Source: Thermothielavioides terrestris NRRL 8126 (Eukaryota > Ascomycota > Sordariomycetes > Sordariales > Chaetomiaceae). Taken from it: a stretch of 64,000 nt of DNA. Below are positions 1 to 10,360 of this stretch, piece by piece. The stretch lies in the NCBI RefSeq assembly GCF_000226115.1, contig NC_016462.1:3348001-3412000 (forward strand). Reading direction: 5' to 3'. The notes beneath the pieces are model-generated. The model was given only the letters and a program-made list of their open reading frames with translations, searched no databases and had not been told where the DNA came from. The position numbers and the translations under genes were made by a program. How positions within the stretch are numbered: the first letter of the stretch is position 1; each line of letters begins with the position of its first letter.

Positions 1-411
1 TGCGCCGACGCCGAGGAGCGCAAGCGGGTCGACTCGCAGATCAAGATCCTGGTGCGGCCCATGTACTCGAACCCGCCGATCCACGGGGCGCGCATCGCGG
101 CCGAGATCCTCAACACCCCGGCCCTGTACGACCAGTGGCTCGGCGAGGTCAAGGGCATGGCCGACCGCATCATCACCATGCGCGCCCTGCTCAAGGAGAA
201 CCTGGAGAAGCTCGGGTCCAAGCACGACTGGAGCCACATCACCAGCCAGATCGGCATGTTTGCCTACACCGGCCTGACGCCCGAGCAGATGGACACCCTG
301 GCCAAGGAGCACAGCGTCTACGCCACCCGCGACGGCCGCATCTCGGTCGCCGGCATCACCAGCGAAAACGTCGCCCGCCTGGCCGAGGCCATCTTCAAGG
401 TCAAGGGTTGA
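1..411 (+). CDS. Aspartate aminotransferase, mitochondrial type (3' end only)
   Basis: The frame is open from the first base of the window and stops with TGA at 409-411, so this is the last 136 codons of a gene that starts outside. The product should be a PLP-dependent aspartate aminotransferase, interconverting aspartate plus 2-oxoglutarate and oxaloacetate plus glutamate. The visible part is the C-terminal small domain. It contains [15 protein letters not shown], which resembles the substrate/PLP-contacting RPMYSNPP segment of class I aminotransferases, then [10 protein letters not shown] and [14 protein letters not shown], which are closer to the mitochondrial (GOT2/AAT1) than to the cytosolic isoform. 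The PLP lysine lies outside the window. No intron is seen in this part. The stop is followed by a convergent neighbour. Confidence 0.93.
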   Translation, partial: CADAEERKRVDSQIKILVRPMYSNPPIHGARIAAEILNTPALYDQWLGEVKGMADRIITMRALLKENLEKLGSKHDWSHITSQIGMFAYTGLTPEQMDTLAKEHSVYATRDGRISVAGITSENVARLAEAIFKVKG

Positions 412-836
412 AGCAAGAGTAGCTTCGTAGGACGAAAGGGGGAAAAAACGGAGGAATGGTAGGACGAACGGAGACGGCTCGGGCTGGCGCTGACTGACCG
501 GGTCTCTCTTGTCCGACTCGATCTCTTCCCACATGTGCATGCATGTACAACTCACATCGCTGCTGTAGACTGTCATATAGAATGTGGTTTGGGTGGCGGG
601 TTGCCGGCATGTACGAGCAGAAAAGTCTCCCGGTTTCAGTCCACGGATACACGGTACGATAGAGAAGAAGAACAAGCAAAACCAGAATTGTGATCGATGC
701 CTTCGGTGGCGAAGGGGTGTGCACCTCACACAGGACGCGTCAGTTCTTGTTGGTCGGGAAGGACACACATCTCCCCCCGCTTGGCCTTCCCGTGCCCGGG
801 ATGACCTGTGTCCCACGGCAAAGCACCTGGTGCGCC
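412..836. other. Intergenic, convergent 3' ends
   Basis: About 425 bases between two converging genes. Several short ORFs cross it in both strands but none has coding character. It holds T-rich and TATA-like stretches consistent with two 3' UTRs. I see no repeat or RNA gene. Confidence 0.6.
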
Positions 837-2057
837 TCACGCCCGCCCCAACCGTTCCAGGTCACTTCTGACCTCCTCCAACTGCCTGCTCATATCACGG
901 TACACCCGCGCCATTTCCCGCATGACCTTCTCCTTGCCGGCCCCGCCCGCTTCTCCCCGTCTACCTCCCTCCCCGGAGGCAGCAGCAGCAGCAGCATCAA
1001 CACCAGCAGCGACAGAATCAACCCCATACGCCTCCAGCTCGGCCCGCAGCGTGTGGACCGCCTCGTTCAGCCGCGCCCTGGCGTCGCGCAGGTGGCGCGC
1101 GTAGTTGGCCAGCGCGCGCTGCGCGGCGGGCGGGTAGGCGTCGCGGCGGGCGAGCCAGAGCGCGGCCTCGGCCTCGGCGTGCTGGCGCTGGGCGGCGAGC
1201 GCGGCCTCGGCGGCGCGGAGCTCGAGCGAGCGCGCCACGGCGCCGTGCTTGGCCTCCAGCGCGCGCAGCAGCTGCGCCAGCACGGCGGTCTGCGACGCCA
1301 GCAGCGAGGAGAGCGAGGCGGCGGCGGCGAGGCGGGCGCGCGTCAGGTCCGCTTTGCGGTCGGCTATGGTCGCTGTGAGCGAGGCCGCGGAGGTTGGGAG
1401 GGAGGGGACGGCGCGGTGGACGAAGGATGGGTTGGTGGATGGGTTGGCTATTCGGGCGAGGTGGACGGCCGAGGTGTGGAGGTGGTTCGACACGAGGGCG
1501 GCGAGCTGGGGGAGGTGGTCCGGGAAGTCGGACAGCGGCGGGTTCGAGAGGAGCAGGGCCGTCGATTCGGGCGAGAGCTCGGAGGATGCGGTCAGGAGCG
1601 GCGGCAGGAGGAGGAGGAGGTCGAGCAAGGGTGCTGGTAGCTCTGCGATGGTTGATGTCGCTTGCTGTGGCGCTCGCGGCCGTTTCGTCAGCGTCGGCGC
1701 GGGCGCCGGCTTCGCCTGCAGGGACTGTGGATTCGCATTGGCTATCGCGTCTAAGAGTAAACTCTGCTTGGCTGCTTTGAGCCGATACCGGTTTAGCTCC
1801 TGCGCGTCGAGGTCAATGACGCAGCCCGTGTCGCACTGGCATCCATGCTTCTGCGGGCTGGATCGGATTGGGGAGGTTGGCGATGCAGTGCGAAGGATGG
1901 AACACAAGCTCACCTCGGTCACGGCCCCGCGCTCCTTCGCCGCTGGGTCGTCCTTGGACGAGCCATCAGGGTTGAGAGCAGAAGTGGTCAGCTTGGCATA
2001 AAGCGCTGCAAACTCGGGGTTGTTCGCTAGGACAGCGTCTTCCACTGGGGGCAACAT
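837..2057 (-). CDS. Coiled-coil protein, possibly augmin subunit HAUS4-like
   Basis: Model: complement(837..1799, 1914..2057), 368 residues. The start is the ATG at 2057, giving MLPPVEDAVLANNPEF. The open frame extends upstream but without a better start. The 114-nt intron 1800-1913 has donor GTGAGC and acceptor CAG. It is a multiple of three and lacks stops, so a simple ORF reads through it. After the intron come a leucine/proline-rich stretch and an Ala/Glu/Arg-rich helical segment with heptad-like spacing, interrupted by a poly-Ala/Gly linker near residues 310-330. The N-terminal pattern (short acidic start, 'NPEF..LY', 'LNPDGSS') resembles what I recall of fungal HAUS4 (augmin, spindle microtubule nucleation). 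That assignment is from memory of the family and is tentative. A generic coiled-coil protein is the alternative. Confidence 0.72.
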   Translation of the reverse strand: MLPPVEDAVLANNPEFAALYAKLTTSALNPDGSSKDDPAAKERGAVTEVSLCSILRTASPTSPIRSSPQKHGCQCDTGCVIDLDAQELNRYRLKAAKQSLLLDAIANANPQSLQAKPAPAPTLTKRPRAPQQATSTIAELPAPLLDLLLLLPPLLTASSELSPESTALLLSNPPLSDFPDHLPQLAALVSNHLHTSAVHLARIANPSTNPSFVHRAVPSLPTSAASLTATIADRKADLTRARLAAAASLSSLLASQTAVLAQLLRALEAKHGAVARSLELRAAEAALAAQRQHAEAEAALWLARRDAYPPAAQRALANYARHLRDARARLNEAVHTLRAELEAYGVDSVAAGVDAAAAAASGEGGRRGEAGGAGKEKVMREMARVYRDMSRQLEEVRSDLERLGRA

Positions 2058-2492
2058 GATGGCTGGCTGGGGAGTTTTGATGTTCGTGAACCATTCCGTG
2101 ACATCAGGGCAGCGCGTCTTCCTGGAGTGGGTAGGTAACCAGGGGCGATGATGATTCGCGCATCCATGTGATGCTTGGCATCCCACCTGAGCAATTGAGC
2201 AGCAGCAGCAATCAGCCGAAGATAGTTACTGCCAGCTGTCTCCATCACGATCGCCACCTGGCAGTTACCGCCAACCACAACTCCCCTAAATTTTGACGGC
2301 GGGAACTGACGAGCAGCCAGACGGGAGCCGGAGTGCAGCGCACCACCAAACCGCGGAGCAAACCGCTCGACGAGAAGATTTCACTGAACCGCTCCTGGTT
2401 TAGATTCTCGCCAATGCGGCGGCCATAACCCTCAGACCGCCCGCACCTTCCCCTCCGAACAGCGCGGGTTAACACGCACAAATACACTCACA
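2058..2492. promoter_or_regulatory. Divergent promoter region
   Basis: 435 bases separate the start codons of the HAUS4-like gene (leftward) and MRPL24 (rightward), so both promoters must sit here. No canonical TATA box is obvious. The region is GC-mixed and contains no ORF of note. Confidence 0.6.
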
Positions 2493-3284
2493 ATGCCACC
2501 GACACTCCCGATGCAGACCTCCTGCCTCCGGGCATCAGCTTCGAGACCAACAGCAGCCGCTGCGCTCCCGCGCATCCTCGGCACGGCAACAGCAACAACA
2601 ACACACCTACCGCCAGCAACAACACCGACACGATCCTTTACGACGACCCGCTCAGCGCTCTACAAGCAGCCGCGCGTGCCGGGCTCCGACATACCAATCC
2701 CGTCCGTGACGGCGCCGCACCCGGAGATCCCGCCGTACCCGTACGGCCCGCGGCCGTTCTACCACCAGAGCAACACGGGCCTGTACGGGACGGCGCGGAT
2801 CCGCTTCGGCAACCACGTGTCGGAGGAGCACAACACCAAGGCGCGGCGCAAGTGGCGGCCGAACGTGCAGCGCAAGGGCCTGTGGTCGGCGTCGCTGGGC
2901 GTGTTCGTGCGCACGCGCGTGACCACCCGCGTGCTGCGCACCATCGACAAGGCCGGCGGGCTCGACGAGTACCTGCTCGGCCGCACGCCGCAGCGCGTCA
3001 AGGACCTGGGGCCCTGGGGCTGGCGACTGCGCTGGCGCATCATGCAGACCCCCGCCGTGCGCGCCCGCTTCGCCGCCGAGCGCGCCGCCCTGGGCCTGCC
3101 CCCCAAGGAGGACGCCGAGCTGCGCGCCGAGGCGGAGGCCTCCCTGCCCGAGGGCGCCGCCTCGGCTGATGGGCTGATGGCCGAGACGGATAGGATGCTG
3201 GAGGAAGGCGCCGAGTTCGAGCTGGGCGGCGAGGCTGACGGCGCGCAGGACGGCTTCATGAGGGAAGAGAAGGCGAAGTCATGA
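2493..3284 (+). CDS. MRPL24: Mitochondrial large-subunit ribosomal protein bL28m (yeast Mrpl24)
   Basis: 263 residues, single exon. The first about 50 residues are rich in Ala, Ser, Thr and Arg with almost no acid, ending in RSFTTTRSALYKQPRVPGSDIP, a typical mitochondrial targeting sequence. Residues about 80-130 hold the bL28 core: YGPRPFYHQSNTGLYGTARI, then FGNHVSEEHNTKARRKWRPN and VQRKGLWS. The fungal-specific extension follows (RVTTRVLRTIDKAGGLDEYL; GPWGWRLRWRIMQTPAVRARF), and the C-terminus is acidic. The start at 2493 (CACAATG context) gives the usual length for filamentous fungi. The protein works in the 54S subunit of the mitochondrial ribosome. It shares a short divergent promoter with the gene to its left. 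Confidence 0.95.
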   Translation: MPPTLPMQTSCLRASASRPTAAAALPRILGTATATTTHLPPATTPTRSFTTTRSALYKQPRVPGSDIPIPSVTAPHPEIPPYPYGPRPFYHQSNTGLYGTARIRFGNHVSEEHNTKARRKWRPNVQRKGLWSASLGVFVRTRVTTRVLRTIDKAGGLDEYLLGRTPQRVKDLGPWGWRLRWRIMQTPAVRARFAAERAALGLPPKEDAELRAEAEASLPEGAASADGLMAETDRMLEEGAEFELGGEADGAQDGFMREEKAKS

Positions 3285-3670
3285 GGACCGGCCGAGGAGG
3301 GAACGACTAGGCGGCCATGGGCTGGGCGGTGTCGAAAAGAGCTGTACTATATCATGTGTGTATACCTACCTCTTTGATGCGTAGACCAGCTGCAACGTTC
3401 CGTGGATAGGCTCATCACACGTCTGATGGCCCAACTATCGTGTGAAGCGAGAAAAAAGCGAGCCGATTACTCGCCGTCCTCCGCCCAGGGTCCCACACGA
3501 TGGAAATGAACGAAGATGCACCTGTAAATCGCCGATCCCGAGGTTCTTTTTTTTAGTCTCTCTATATGAGTCTATGCTGCTTCGCCGTGTTATACTCTCT
3601 CGGCAAGCCACCCCTGGAAGGCCGACTATCTATCCAACACGGCTAGATGTCAGGGGCAACGGAAGGCCTC
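3285..3670. other. Intergenic, convergent 3' ends of MRPL24 and trp-3
   Basis: 386 bases with TATA-like and T-rich runs (for example the T-run near 3546-3553), consistent with overlapping 3' UTR and terminator regions of the two converging genes. Nothing else is recognised. Confidence 0.55.
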
Positions 3671-6068
3671 TCAAAACCGCAGGTCCCAGCCGATCTTGGG
3701 GCCGATCTTGGGCAGCTCGTCGGCAACGCTCTGCACGTCCTTGTCGCCGCGGCCGCTCAAGCAGATGACCACGTCCTGGTCCTTGTCCATGGTCTTGGCG
3801 AGCTGGATAGCGCCGTAGATACCATGGGACGACTCGAGCGCGGGGATGATGCCCTCGAGCTGGCTCATCAGCCGGAAGCCGATGAACGCCTCGGCATCCG
3901 TGGCAGCGATGAACTTGGCCCGCTCCATGTCCTTCCAGTTGGACAGCTCCGGCCCCACGCCGGGATAGTCCAGGCCGGCCGAGACCGAGTGCGTGTCCCT
4001 GATCTGGCCGTGCTCGTTCTGCAGGATGTAGGTGCGCACGCCGTGCAGCACGCCCTTGCTGCCGGCGGCGAGCGTCGCACTGTGGCGAGCCGTGTCGAGA
4101 CCGTCGCCGCCGGCCTCGACCCCGAGAAGCTTGACGCTCGGCTCGTTGCTGAACGGATAGAACATGCCGGCGGCGTTGCTCCCTCCGCCGACGCACGCCA
4201 CTACGGCGTCGGGAAGCTTGCCGCGCTTCTCGAGCATCTGCGCCTTGGTCTCGTTCCCGATGACCGACTGGAACGTGCGCACGATGGTGGGAAACGGATG
4301 AGGGCCGATGGCGGACCCAATGATGTAGTGCGTGTCCTCGAGGTGCACAACCCAGGCGCGGAGGGCCTCGTTGACGGCATCGCGGAGCGTGCGGCTGCCG
4401 GCCTCGACGGGGACAACCTTGGCGCCGAGGAGCTTCATGCGGAAGACGTTCAGCGCCTGGCGGCGCACGTCCTCGGCGCCCATGTAGACGGTGCATTCCA
4501 TGCCGAACTTGGCGCACACAGTAGCCGTGGCAACGCCGTGCTGGCCGGCGCCCGTCTCGGCAATGATCTTGGTCTTCCCGAGGCGACGCGCAAGCAGGAG
4601 CTGGCCGAGCGCGTTGTTGATCTTGTGCGATCCAGTGTGGTTGAGATCCTCGCGCTTCAGCCAGATGTTGGCGCCGCCGACGTACTCTGTCAGCCGCTCG
4701 GCCTTGTGCAGGTGGCCAGGGCGGCCCATCCAGGGGTAGTACGAGCGGTACTCCTCCCAGAAGGCGGGGTCGTCCTTGATCTTATTGAATCCCTCCTCGA
4801 GCTCCGACAGGCAGTCCATGAGCGACTCTGGCACGTACTGTCCACCGAACTCGCCGAAGCGCTCGGGGATCTTTCCATGCATGGCGGCCAGTTGCGCAAC
4901 AAGATCCTCGGATTCGGAGACAACGCCATCCACGTGGACATCACCATTGGTCTCCTTGGTGTCGGAAATGGCCTCGATGGTGCCAACCTCGCGCGTGGCC
5001 TCCTCCTGGGCGGAGGAGGTGCGCCCGCAAAGATAGGAGCAGAAATCCTGGACCGCCTTGGCCTCCTCACCCTTGGCCGCCTCCTGCAGGGTCGTGACGA
5101 TCTGGCTGCCCACCACAACACCGTCGGCAATCTGGGAGACGGACACGAAATGTTCGCGGGTGCTGACGCCGAATCCGACAGCCGCGGGCTTGTCCCCACT
5201 GTATTTCTTAACCCGGGCCAGCAGCTCGGGGAGGTGGGCATTGAGCGTCCCAAGGGCGCCCGTCACGCCCTGTCGCGAGACGACGTAGATGAACGTATCA
5301 GCCAGCTGGCACAGGATGCGCATGCGAGCGTCCGACGTCGCGGGGGCAATGAGGGGCACATAAGAGAGGCTGTGAGCAAGATAACTGTCAGCTTCGATGC
5401 TGTCATGTCGCGGAGGGATCGGAGTGGGCGCAACCTACCCTCCACGGGTGCACAGGCGGCGGAAGGAGATGGCCTCCTCAGGCGGCAGATCGACGACGAT
5501 GAAGCCGTTGACTCCGGCCTCCTTGCAGTCCGTCAAGAGACGCTCCTCGCCGTAGCTTAGGAGGGGGTTGTAGTAGCCCATAAGCAGGATGGGGGCACGC
5601 AGGCCGCGCTTGCGGGCGTCCCGGACCATCTGCAGTGTTGATTCGATTGTGACGCCATTCCGGAGAGCGATCTGCATCCCGGCGTCGTTCCAGGGTCAGC
5701 ATCCGCAACGCGCGATCCACCATCCGTCGGGAGGAGTTGCAGGGACTGCGCGCAAACTCACGGTATTGGAAGTCTGAATCGTCGGGCCGTCGGCAATGGG
5801 ATCGGTGAAGGGGACGCCGAGCTCGATGACATCGGCGCCGCCCTTCTCCATAGAGAGGAGGACATCCGGGGTGAGCTCGGGCGTGGGAAAGCCGGCCGTG
5901 ACGTAGGTAACGAGCGCAGTCTACAACAGCGTCTTTGGTTAGCACCTTCGCCTTGCTTTGTGGGTTTACCCTGTACAAGGAACCTGAAAGGTGGTCGTAT
6001 AGCAGCAGGGGCTTGCGTACCCGGTTCTCGGCCTTGCACCGCTGGAAGGTCTGCGTAATGGCCTCCAT
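3671..6068 (-). CDS. trp-3: Tryptophan synthase, fused alpha and beta chains
   Basis: Model: complement(3671..5369, 5439..5671, 5762..5920, 6021..6068), 712 residues, introns of 69, 90 and 100 nt. It converts indole-3-glycerol phosphate plus serine to tryptophan (last step of the pathway, cytosol). Fungi fuse TrpA and TrpB in this order. The TrpA part is residues 1 to about 265, with [15 protein letters not shown] carrying catalytic Glu and Asp. The linker is about 265-310. TrpB starts near [15 protein letters not shown] and carries HTGSHKINN, with the PLP lysine at about residue 396, and the phosphate-binding [10 protein letters not shown]. All four exons join in frame and rebuild the conserved [15 protein letters not shown] across intron 3. 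Length is close to the Neurospora protein. A perfect CPC1/GCN4 site lies 186 bases upstream. Orientation is tandem with PRM1. Confidence 0.98.
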
Positions 6069-6253
6069 TTTGGGCAATGGCAGTCAATTGGGTCCGTCCT
6101 GGCAGCAGCTCGTCGTATCGCGGCGGAGGAGGCAGTAACGACGGGAGTCGAGGAGCTTGAGGGAACCCTTTGTCGATGTGGCTGCCGCGAAAGTCGTCTT
6201 AATAACTCCCACGGTAGTGTACTGTGGTAGCGGAAGAGGCGAGGGGCAGGGAT

Positions 6254-6260
6254 TGAGTCA
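6254..6260. promoter_or_regulatory. CPC1/GCN4-type bZIP site upstream of trp-3
   Basis: The heptamer TGAGTCA is a perfect match to the TGASTCA site bound by fungal GCN4/CPC1, the activator of cross-pathway (general amino acid) control. It lies 186-192 bases upstream of the trp-3 start codon, between PRM1 and trp-3. Tryptophan synthase genes of fungi are known targets of this control, so position and sequence agree. A single 7-mer has a sizeable chance of occurring at random, and the support comes from context. Confidence 0.7.
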
Positions 6261-6751
6261 CCAAAATTTGGGGAGTTGGACCCCGCATTGCCACCAAAGG
6301 CAAGGCACAGGCGGAGGGGCCGACGCCGGCGGGGTCCCGCGTGCTGCGACGGACCCTGCAGCACAAAATTCCATAGGCTGTTGGCGGCTCGCATCACCCT
6401 TGAATCGACAGTTCTGGGGAAGCTGAGGCCATGCATGGGCCGGAGTAGCAAACTTCCATTCGACCTGGCATTGGATGAGCTTGCGTGCTATTAACACCGT
6501 GTGACGGGCAAGTGGGGGGATAAACGATTATCCAGGCGAGGCCAAGCCAACATCAAGCTCAAGAGTCAACTGCCGAACCACCACACTCTCACCAATGCAA
6601 AGAAGCAACAAGGTCCAACCAAACCGGATGGTATTCTAAATCTAGCAGAGAAACCAAAGAAAGACGGATGCTATGCACATACCCGGGCGCTCATGAGATC
6701 ATGGCGCAGCCCAAAAGAGGAACGACCCAAACGCAAGGAAATGCCAAAGAA

Positions 6752-6753
<2 letters not shown>

Positions 6754-6787
<34 letters not shown>
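6754..6787. repeat. Poly(A)/poly(T) tract, 34 bases
   Basis: An uninterrupted run of 34 A on the plus strand, downstream of PRM1 when read on the minus strand. It is likely slippage-prone and variable in length between isolates. A similar 33-base tract lies at 13094-13126 and an 18-base tract at 45549-45566. Confidence 0.95.
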
Positions 6788-6789
<2 letters not shown>

Positions 6790-6914
6790 AAACCCCGCAA
6801 ACGTTAAATCGGAGAGTACTTTGTTGGCGGCGGCATCGAGAGGCCCAGGTCGTCGCCGCCGTCGTCATCCATCGAGTCCCGGCGCGGCAGCAGGCTCCGA
6901 CCGTGAGACAGCTT

Positions 6915-9113
6915 CTAGCGGTCCGACGCGAAGTAGTCCTCCACGTCCGGGTGGCTGCTTTTCCTGGCGTGCGACGGCCACGTGGGCAGGCCCACCTTCC
7001 CGCGCTTGACGCTGCCCGCGTAGACGACGTCGCGGTACGCTGGCTTCTCGAAGCTGGCGTCGCTCCTGCTGCTGACGCTGCTGGCCCCGCTGCCGCTGCT
7101 GCCTGGCGGCGGCGGCGGCGATGGCGATGGCGATGGCGGCGACGGCTCCCTGATGCCGTACCGCTCGCCGCCCTCGGCCCGCGTCTTCTCGCGCTGCCCG
7201 GCCGCCACCAGGGCGCGGAGCACGCCGAGGAGGACGACGATGACGTACACTAGCAGGAGCGCCGTCGAGATGAGCGCCTCCTGCACGATGCCGTTGTGCA
7301 GCCGGGTGATGACCTGGTCGACGGCGGCCGTGATCTCGTCGGTCGTGACGGTGGACGGGGTGGAGAGGAAGCTGGTTAGGCTGGAGTCGCCATTGACACT
7401 ATCGTTGGCGCCCTTGGAGAAGATGTCGTTGGAGAAGAGCGGCAGGGTGACGTGCGCGTTGTCGTGCACCCAGGTGAGGCCCTTCTCGACCGTCTCGATC
7501 TTGCGCGTGATCAGGCAGCCGACCAGGTTGCGGGCCGTGTTGAGCAGGATCGTATTGTTGAAGATGGTTGTGATGGCCTTGTCGATCTCCTCGTCGAACG
7601 TGTTGAGCGTGTTGTTGACGGCCGTCGTCGCGTTGGTGACCCAGCCGAGCACGTCGTCGTTGATGTCGCCCTGCAGCTTGAGGATGACGCCATTCGCATC
7701 GTCGGCCCACTCAGTCGAGACCTTCTGCAGCGTCTGGACGACGTCGCCGGCAAAGTCGCCGACCTCGGAAGCTAGTTCCGGCGCCTGCTTCTGGATCAAC
7801 GATAGGATGATGGACTGGCAAAGACACGAGAACAAGCCGGCCACGGCAAGGGAGAGGACGAACAGCGCGGGGAGCGACGTTCCGTAGGCGACTGTCCACC
7901 GGACTAGGATCTGGTTCTTCTGCTTGCTGAATTTTTCCGAGAGCCAGAGGCCCACCCTGGCTGTCAGCGGCCTCGATGCAATGTAAACCATATCCCTCTC
8001 ATCGAGACTTTTCTTGAGAAGCTCAGCTCGCTCTCTGTCCTTGCCCCAGCGCCGGCGCTCCAGGACCCACGCGAGCCACATGGCAAGGACTGCTAGAACG
8101 GGGATGACAACACAGAAGGCAATCTTAGCAGCGGCGACGATGCGGAAGAGAGTGGTGAAGAAGTCGTTGAGAAACGAGTTGCTAGAGCAGAACGACAGCG
8201 CCTGCTTCTTGGCCACGGGAAAGACGGACTGGTCAAAGCGGTAGGACCCAAAGCTCGCATTCAGCTGCTGCTTGACGAAGTCGAATGGGATGCCGATAAC
8301 GCTCTTAGTGAGGTTCTCGGCCTGGTCGAAGGTCGGGATGGTCGTGTTCAGCGAGATAAGGTCCTTGACTAGGTCGCTCGAGTTGACCTTGATGTTCTTG
8401 AGGTCGTCCAGGTTCTTGCTGATGTCGATCTTGGGGATGTCGATACCGCCCAGGACGCCGCCGAGCATGTTCGAGAACTTGTCAGGGAGCGCGTTAAGCG
8501 CGTCCTGGACGTGGCTGATGGTGTCGGAAATCTCGCCTGTGATGGTGTCGATAGCGTCGTTCATGATCTTGGTAGCGCCATCGACGACCTTGACCGAGAC
8601 GTCCAGGCCGCCGTGGATCAGGGCGGCGATCAGGCACGCGTAGGTGCCGATGTACATGTTGATGACGAAGAAGATGAGGTTCTCGACGCCTGTCAGGATC
8701 ATCATGAGGACCTGCGTCATGCCCGAGACGGCTTTGGTGATGCCGTCGGAGGCCAGCGCGTTGACGCCGACCGAGAGGTAGTGCGGCATGGACGCCATGG
8801 CACTGCCGATGTCCTCGACCTTGGTGCATGCCGCCAGGGCCTTGACCTTCGCGTCGCCGATGTTGTCGTTGAGAGTGCCCGTCAGGAGGACGACGCGGAT
8901 GAGGACGAGGAGCAAGAGGACGGTCCAGCGGTTGAACCAGAGCTGCGACATCCGTGCCCGGAGTCCCAGGTAGGGCGTGATACTTGGCGCGGTGTGGGCG
9001 TGCGGTTGGAGCTGCTGGCTGCCGTCTGCGTGCAGATCCACCGAGTGCCACCCGTCGGCGTTGAGGCTCGGAGGCACCGGGGGAATAGCCCCGGCTTTCT
9101 CGTTGTAGCCCAT
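6915..9113 (-). CDS. PRM1: Plasma membrane fusion protein PRM1
   Basis: 732 residues, no intron. PRM1 is a multi-pass plasma membrane protein that promotes membrane merger during mating and vegetative cell fusion. Visible features are a short soluble N-terminus and TM1 at about 63-79. A cysteine/glycine-containing ectodomain follows, with long amphipathic repeats of the type 'ISKNLDDLKNI..NSSDLVKDLISLNTTIPTFDQAENLTKSVIGIPFDF' (quoted only as its features: N-glycosylation sites, Asn/Asp-rich helices). Further TM segments lie near 330-355, 415-440 and about 640-660. A Pro/Ser-rich cytoplasmic tail contains PSPPSPSPSPPPPPGSS. The pattern CLIAALIHGG followed by DVSVKVVDGATKIMNDAID is characteristic of ascomycete PRM1. 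Length matches the family. Confidence 0.95.
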   Translation of the reverse strand: MGYNEKAGAIPPVPPSLNADGWHSVDLHADGSQQLQPHAHTAPSITPYLGLRARMSQLWFNRWTVLLLLVLIRVVLLTGTLNDNIGDAKVKALAACTKVEDIGSAMASMPHYLSVGVNALASDGITKAVSGMTQVLMMILTGVENLIFFVINMYIGTYACLIAALIHGGLDVSVKVVDGATKIMNDAIDTITGEISDTISHVQDALNALPDKFSNMLGGVLGGIDIPKIDISKNLDDLKNIKVNSSDLVKDLISLNTTIPTFDQAENLTKSVIGIPFDFVKQQLNASFGSYRFDQSVFPVAKKQALSFCSSNSFLNDFFTTLFRIVAAAKIAFCVVIPVLAVLAMWLAWVLERRRWGKDRERAELLKKSLDERDMVYIASRPLTARVGLWLSEKFSKQKNQILVRWTVAYGTSLPALFVLSLAVAGLFSCLCQSIILSLIQKQAPELASEVGDFAGDVVQTLQKVSTEWADDANGVILKLQGDINDDVLGWVTNATTAVNNTLNTFDEEIDKAITTIFNNTILLNTARNLVGCLITRKIETVEKGLTWVHDNAHVTLPLFSNDIFSKGANDSVNGDSSLTSFLSTPSTVTTDEITAAVDQVITRLHNGIVQEALISTALLLVYVIVVLLGVLRALVAAGQREKTRAEGGERYGIREPSPPSPSPSPPPPPGSSGSGASSVSSRSDASFEKPAYRDVVYAGSVKRGKVGLPTWPSHARKSSHPDVEDYFASDR

Positions 9114-10360
9114 GGCGGGGTCCAGCGATCAGGAGTGTCGGGATTGTGAGCCTTGAGCGAGCGTTGTCGGTGTCGTGCAGATTATGGTTACCGAATTAGG
9201 AAAGTTGGATGTTGTTGGGTGCTAATGCGAGGTATATAGAGGTATAGACCAGCTATGCCAAACGGAAAAGCAGAAATGGGGAAAGAGAAGAAGGGAAAAG
9301 AAAAAGAAGCAGAGGAGAATGACCGGCACGCCCTATTGATGCATGACCTGGACGGTGACTCTATGTGGAACAATAAGTGAAAGGAAAAGCGAAAGAGGAG
9401 AAAGTGGGAGCACAATAGCGCAGAAGCAGCACAATGGAGAGAGGCGCCGCCATTGTTGCGAGGGGCCGAACACACAATAAGAAGGTACAGTCCCGGAGGC
9501 CGCATGACCTGGGTCCAAACAATGAAGGGAAGCAAAGAAAGGATTGGAGCTGTTCTTTGATGCTCTGTCTCTTTGTCTCGCTCGCGGTTGCAGCCAGACA
9601 CCGGCCAGAGAATGCTCTGTCTCTCCATCGGCAAGCGCCCGATTCGCGAGGTGCGGGAATGCCACAACCAGTCAGCACAGCAGCGGCTCCCAAAACATGT
9701 GGTGGGTCCACTCCTCGCGGTTGGGCGCCAATAGCGACTGCCAACAAGCAGGCGCGGGAAGGCGACCACTCTGACCGCGCGCCAAGGCGGAGTTATCCAG
9801 TTCCTCCCGTCTCCGCTGCTGTCCCAAAAAATGCAACTAATGTGGACACGATTGGCCCTGGTTGTCAGACCACGAAACGGCGGCTACACGCTGGCTCAAC
9901 TTGGAGGGTTGGGAAGCTGCTCAGAGCAAAGGCAAGCGAGGTAGCAATTGGCCACGGAAACCCCTGGCTGTGAGGCTGATCAAGCCCCAGACAGGCCATG
10001 CAACAGGACACCGAATAACGAATTATCGCCGAAATCTGACTGCGCAATCTTCCTCCATTTTTTTTTCGGGCTCAGCGCTTCGCGCGAAAGGGCGGCCGTC
10101 ACACTGGCGGCCGGCTGCGCGACCAGGTTCTCAGCTCTCAGTAGGGGCTCGGGAGGTAGCGCCCCCAATATCGTTCAACTCCACGATGGAAACATGACGG
10201 TCGGGAGGTGCTCTATCATCTCTATAAGTATGCTGGTCGAGATCTTCCAACCGGGCATATAGCTGTCCTATCACTTCTTCATCATGAAATGATATTTGAG
10301 TCTTGTTCCGTTCGTCACCTAGGTACTCTTTCGCCCGTTCTCTGACAGCTCGTGTTCACC
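9114..10360. other. Intergenic: PRM1 and LRAT-like gene promoters
   Basis: About 1.25 kb between divergent genes. Purine-rich runs are seen at 9240-9330 and a T-run at 10060-10067. A TATA-like CTCTATAAGTA lies near 10219-10230, about 135 bases before the rightward start codon. Open frames here look like by-products of composition, without family resemblance. Confidence 0.55.

Larger units (their letters stand above)
6069..6914. other. Intergenic: trp-3 promoter and PRM1 3' region
   Basis: 846 bases between two tandem leftward genes. Besides the CPC1-type site it contains a 34-base A homopolymer (6754-6787), which reads as T on the strand of PRM1 about 130 bases past its stop. No coding content is seen. 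Confidence 0.6.

Noticed and set aside
3647..5560. 637-codon open frame on the plus strand
   Set aside because: It is exactly antisense to trp-3 exons, and its openness follows from GC-rich third positions of the true gene.
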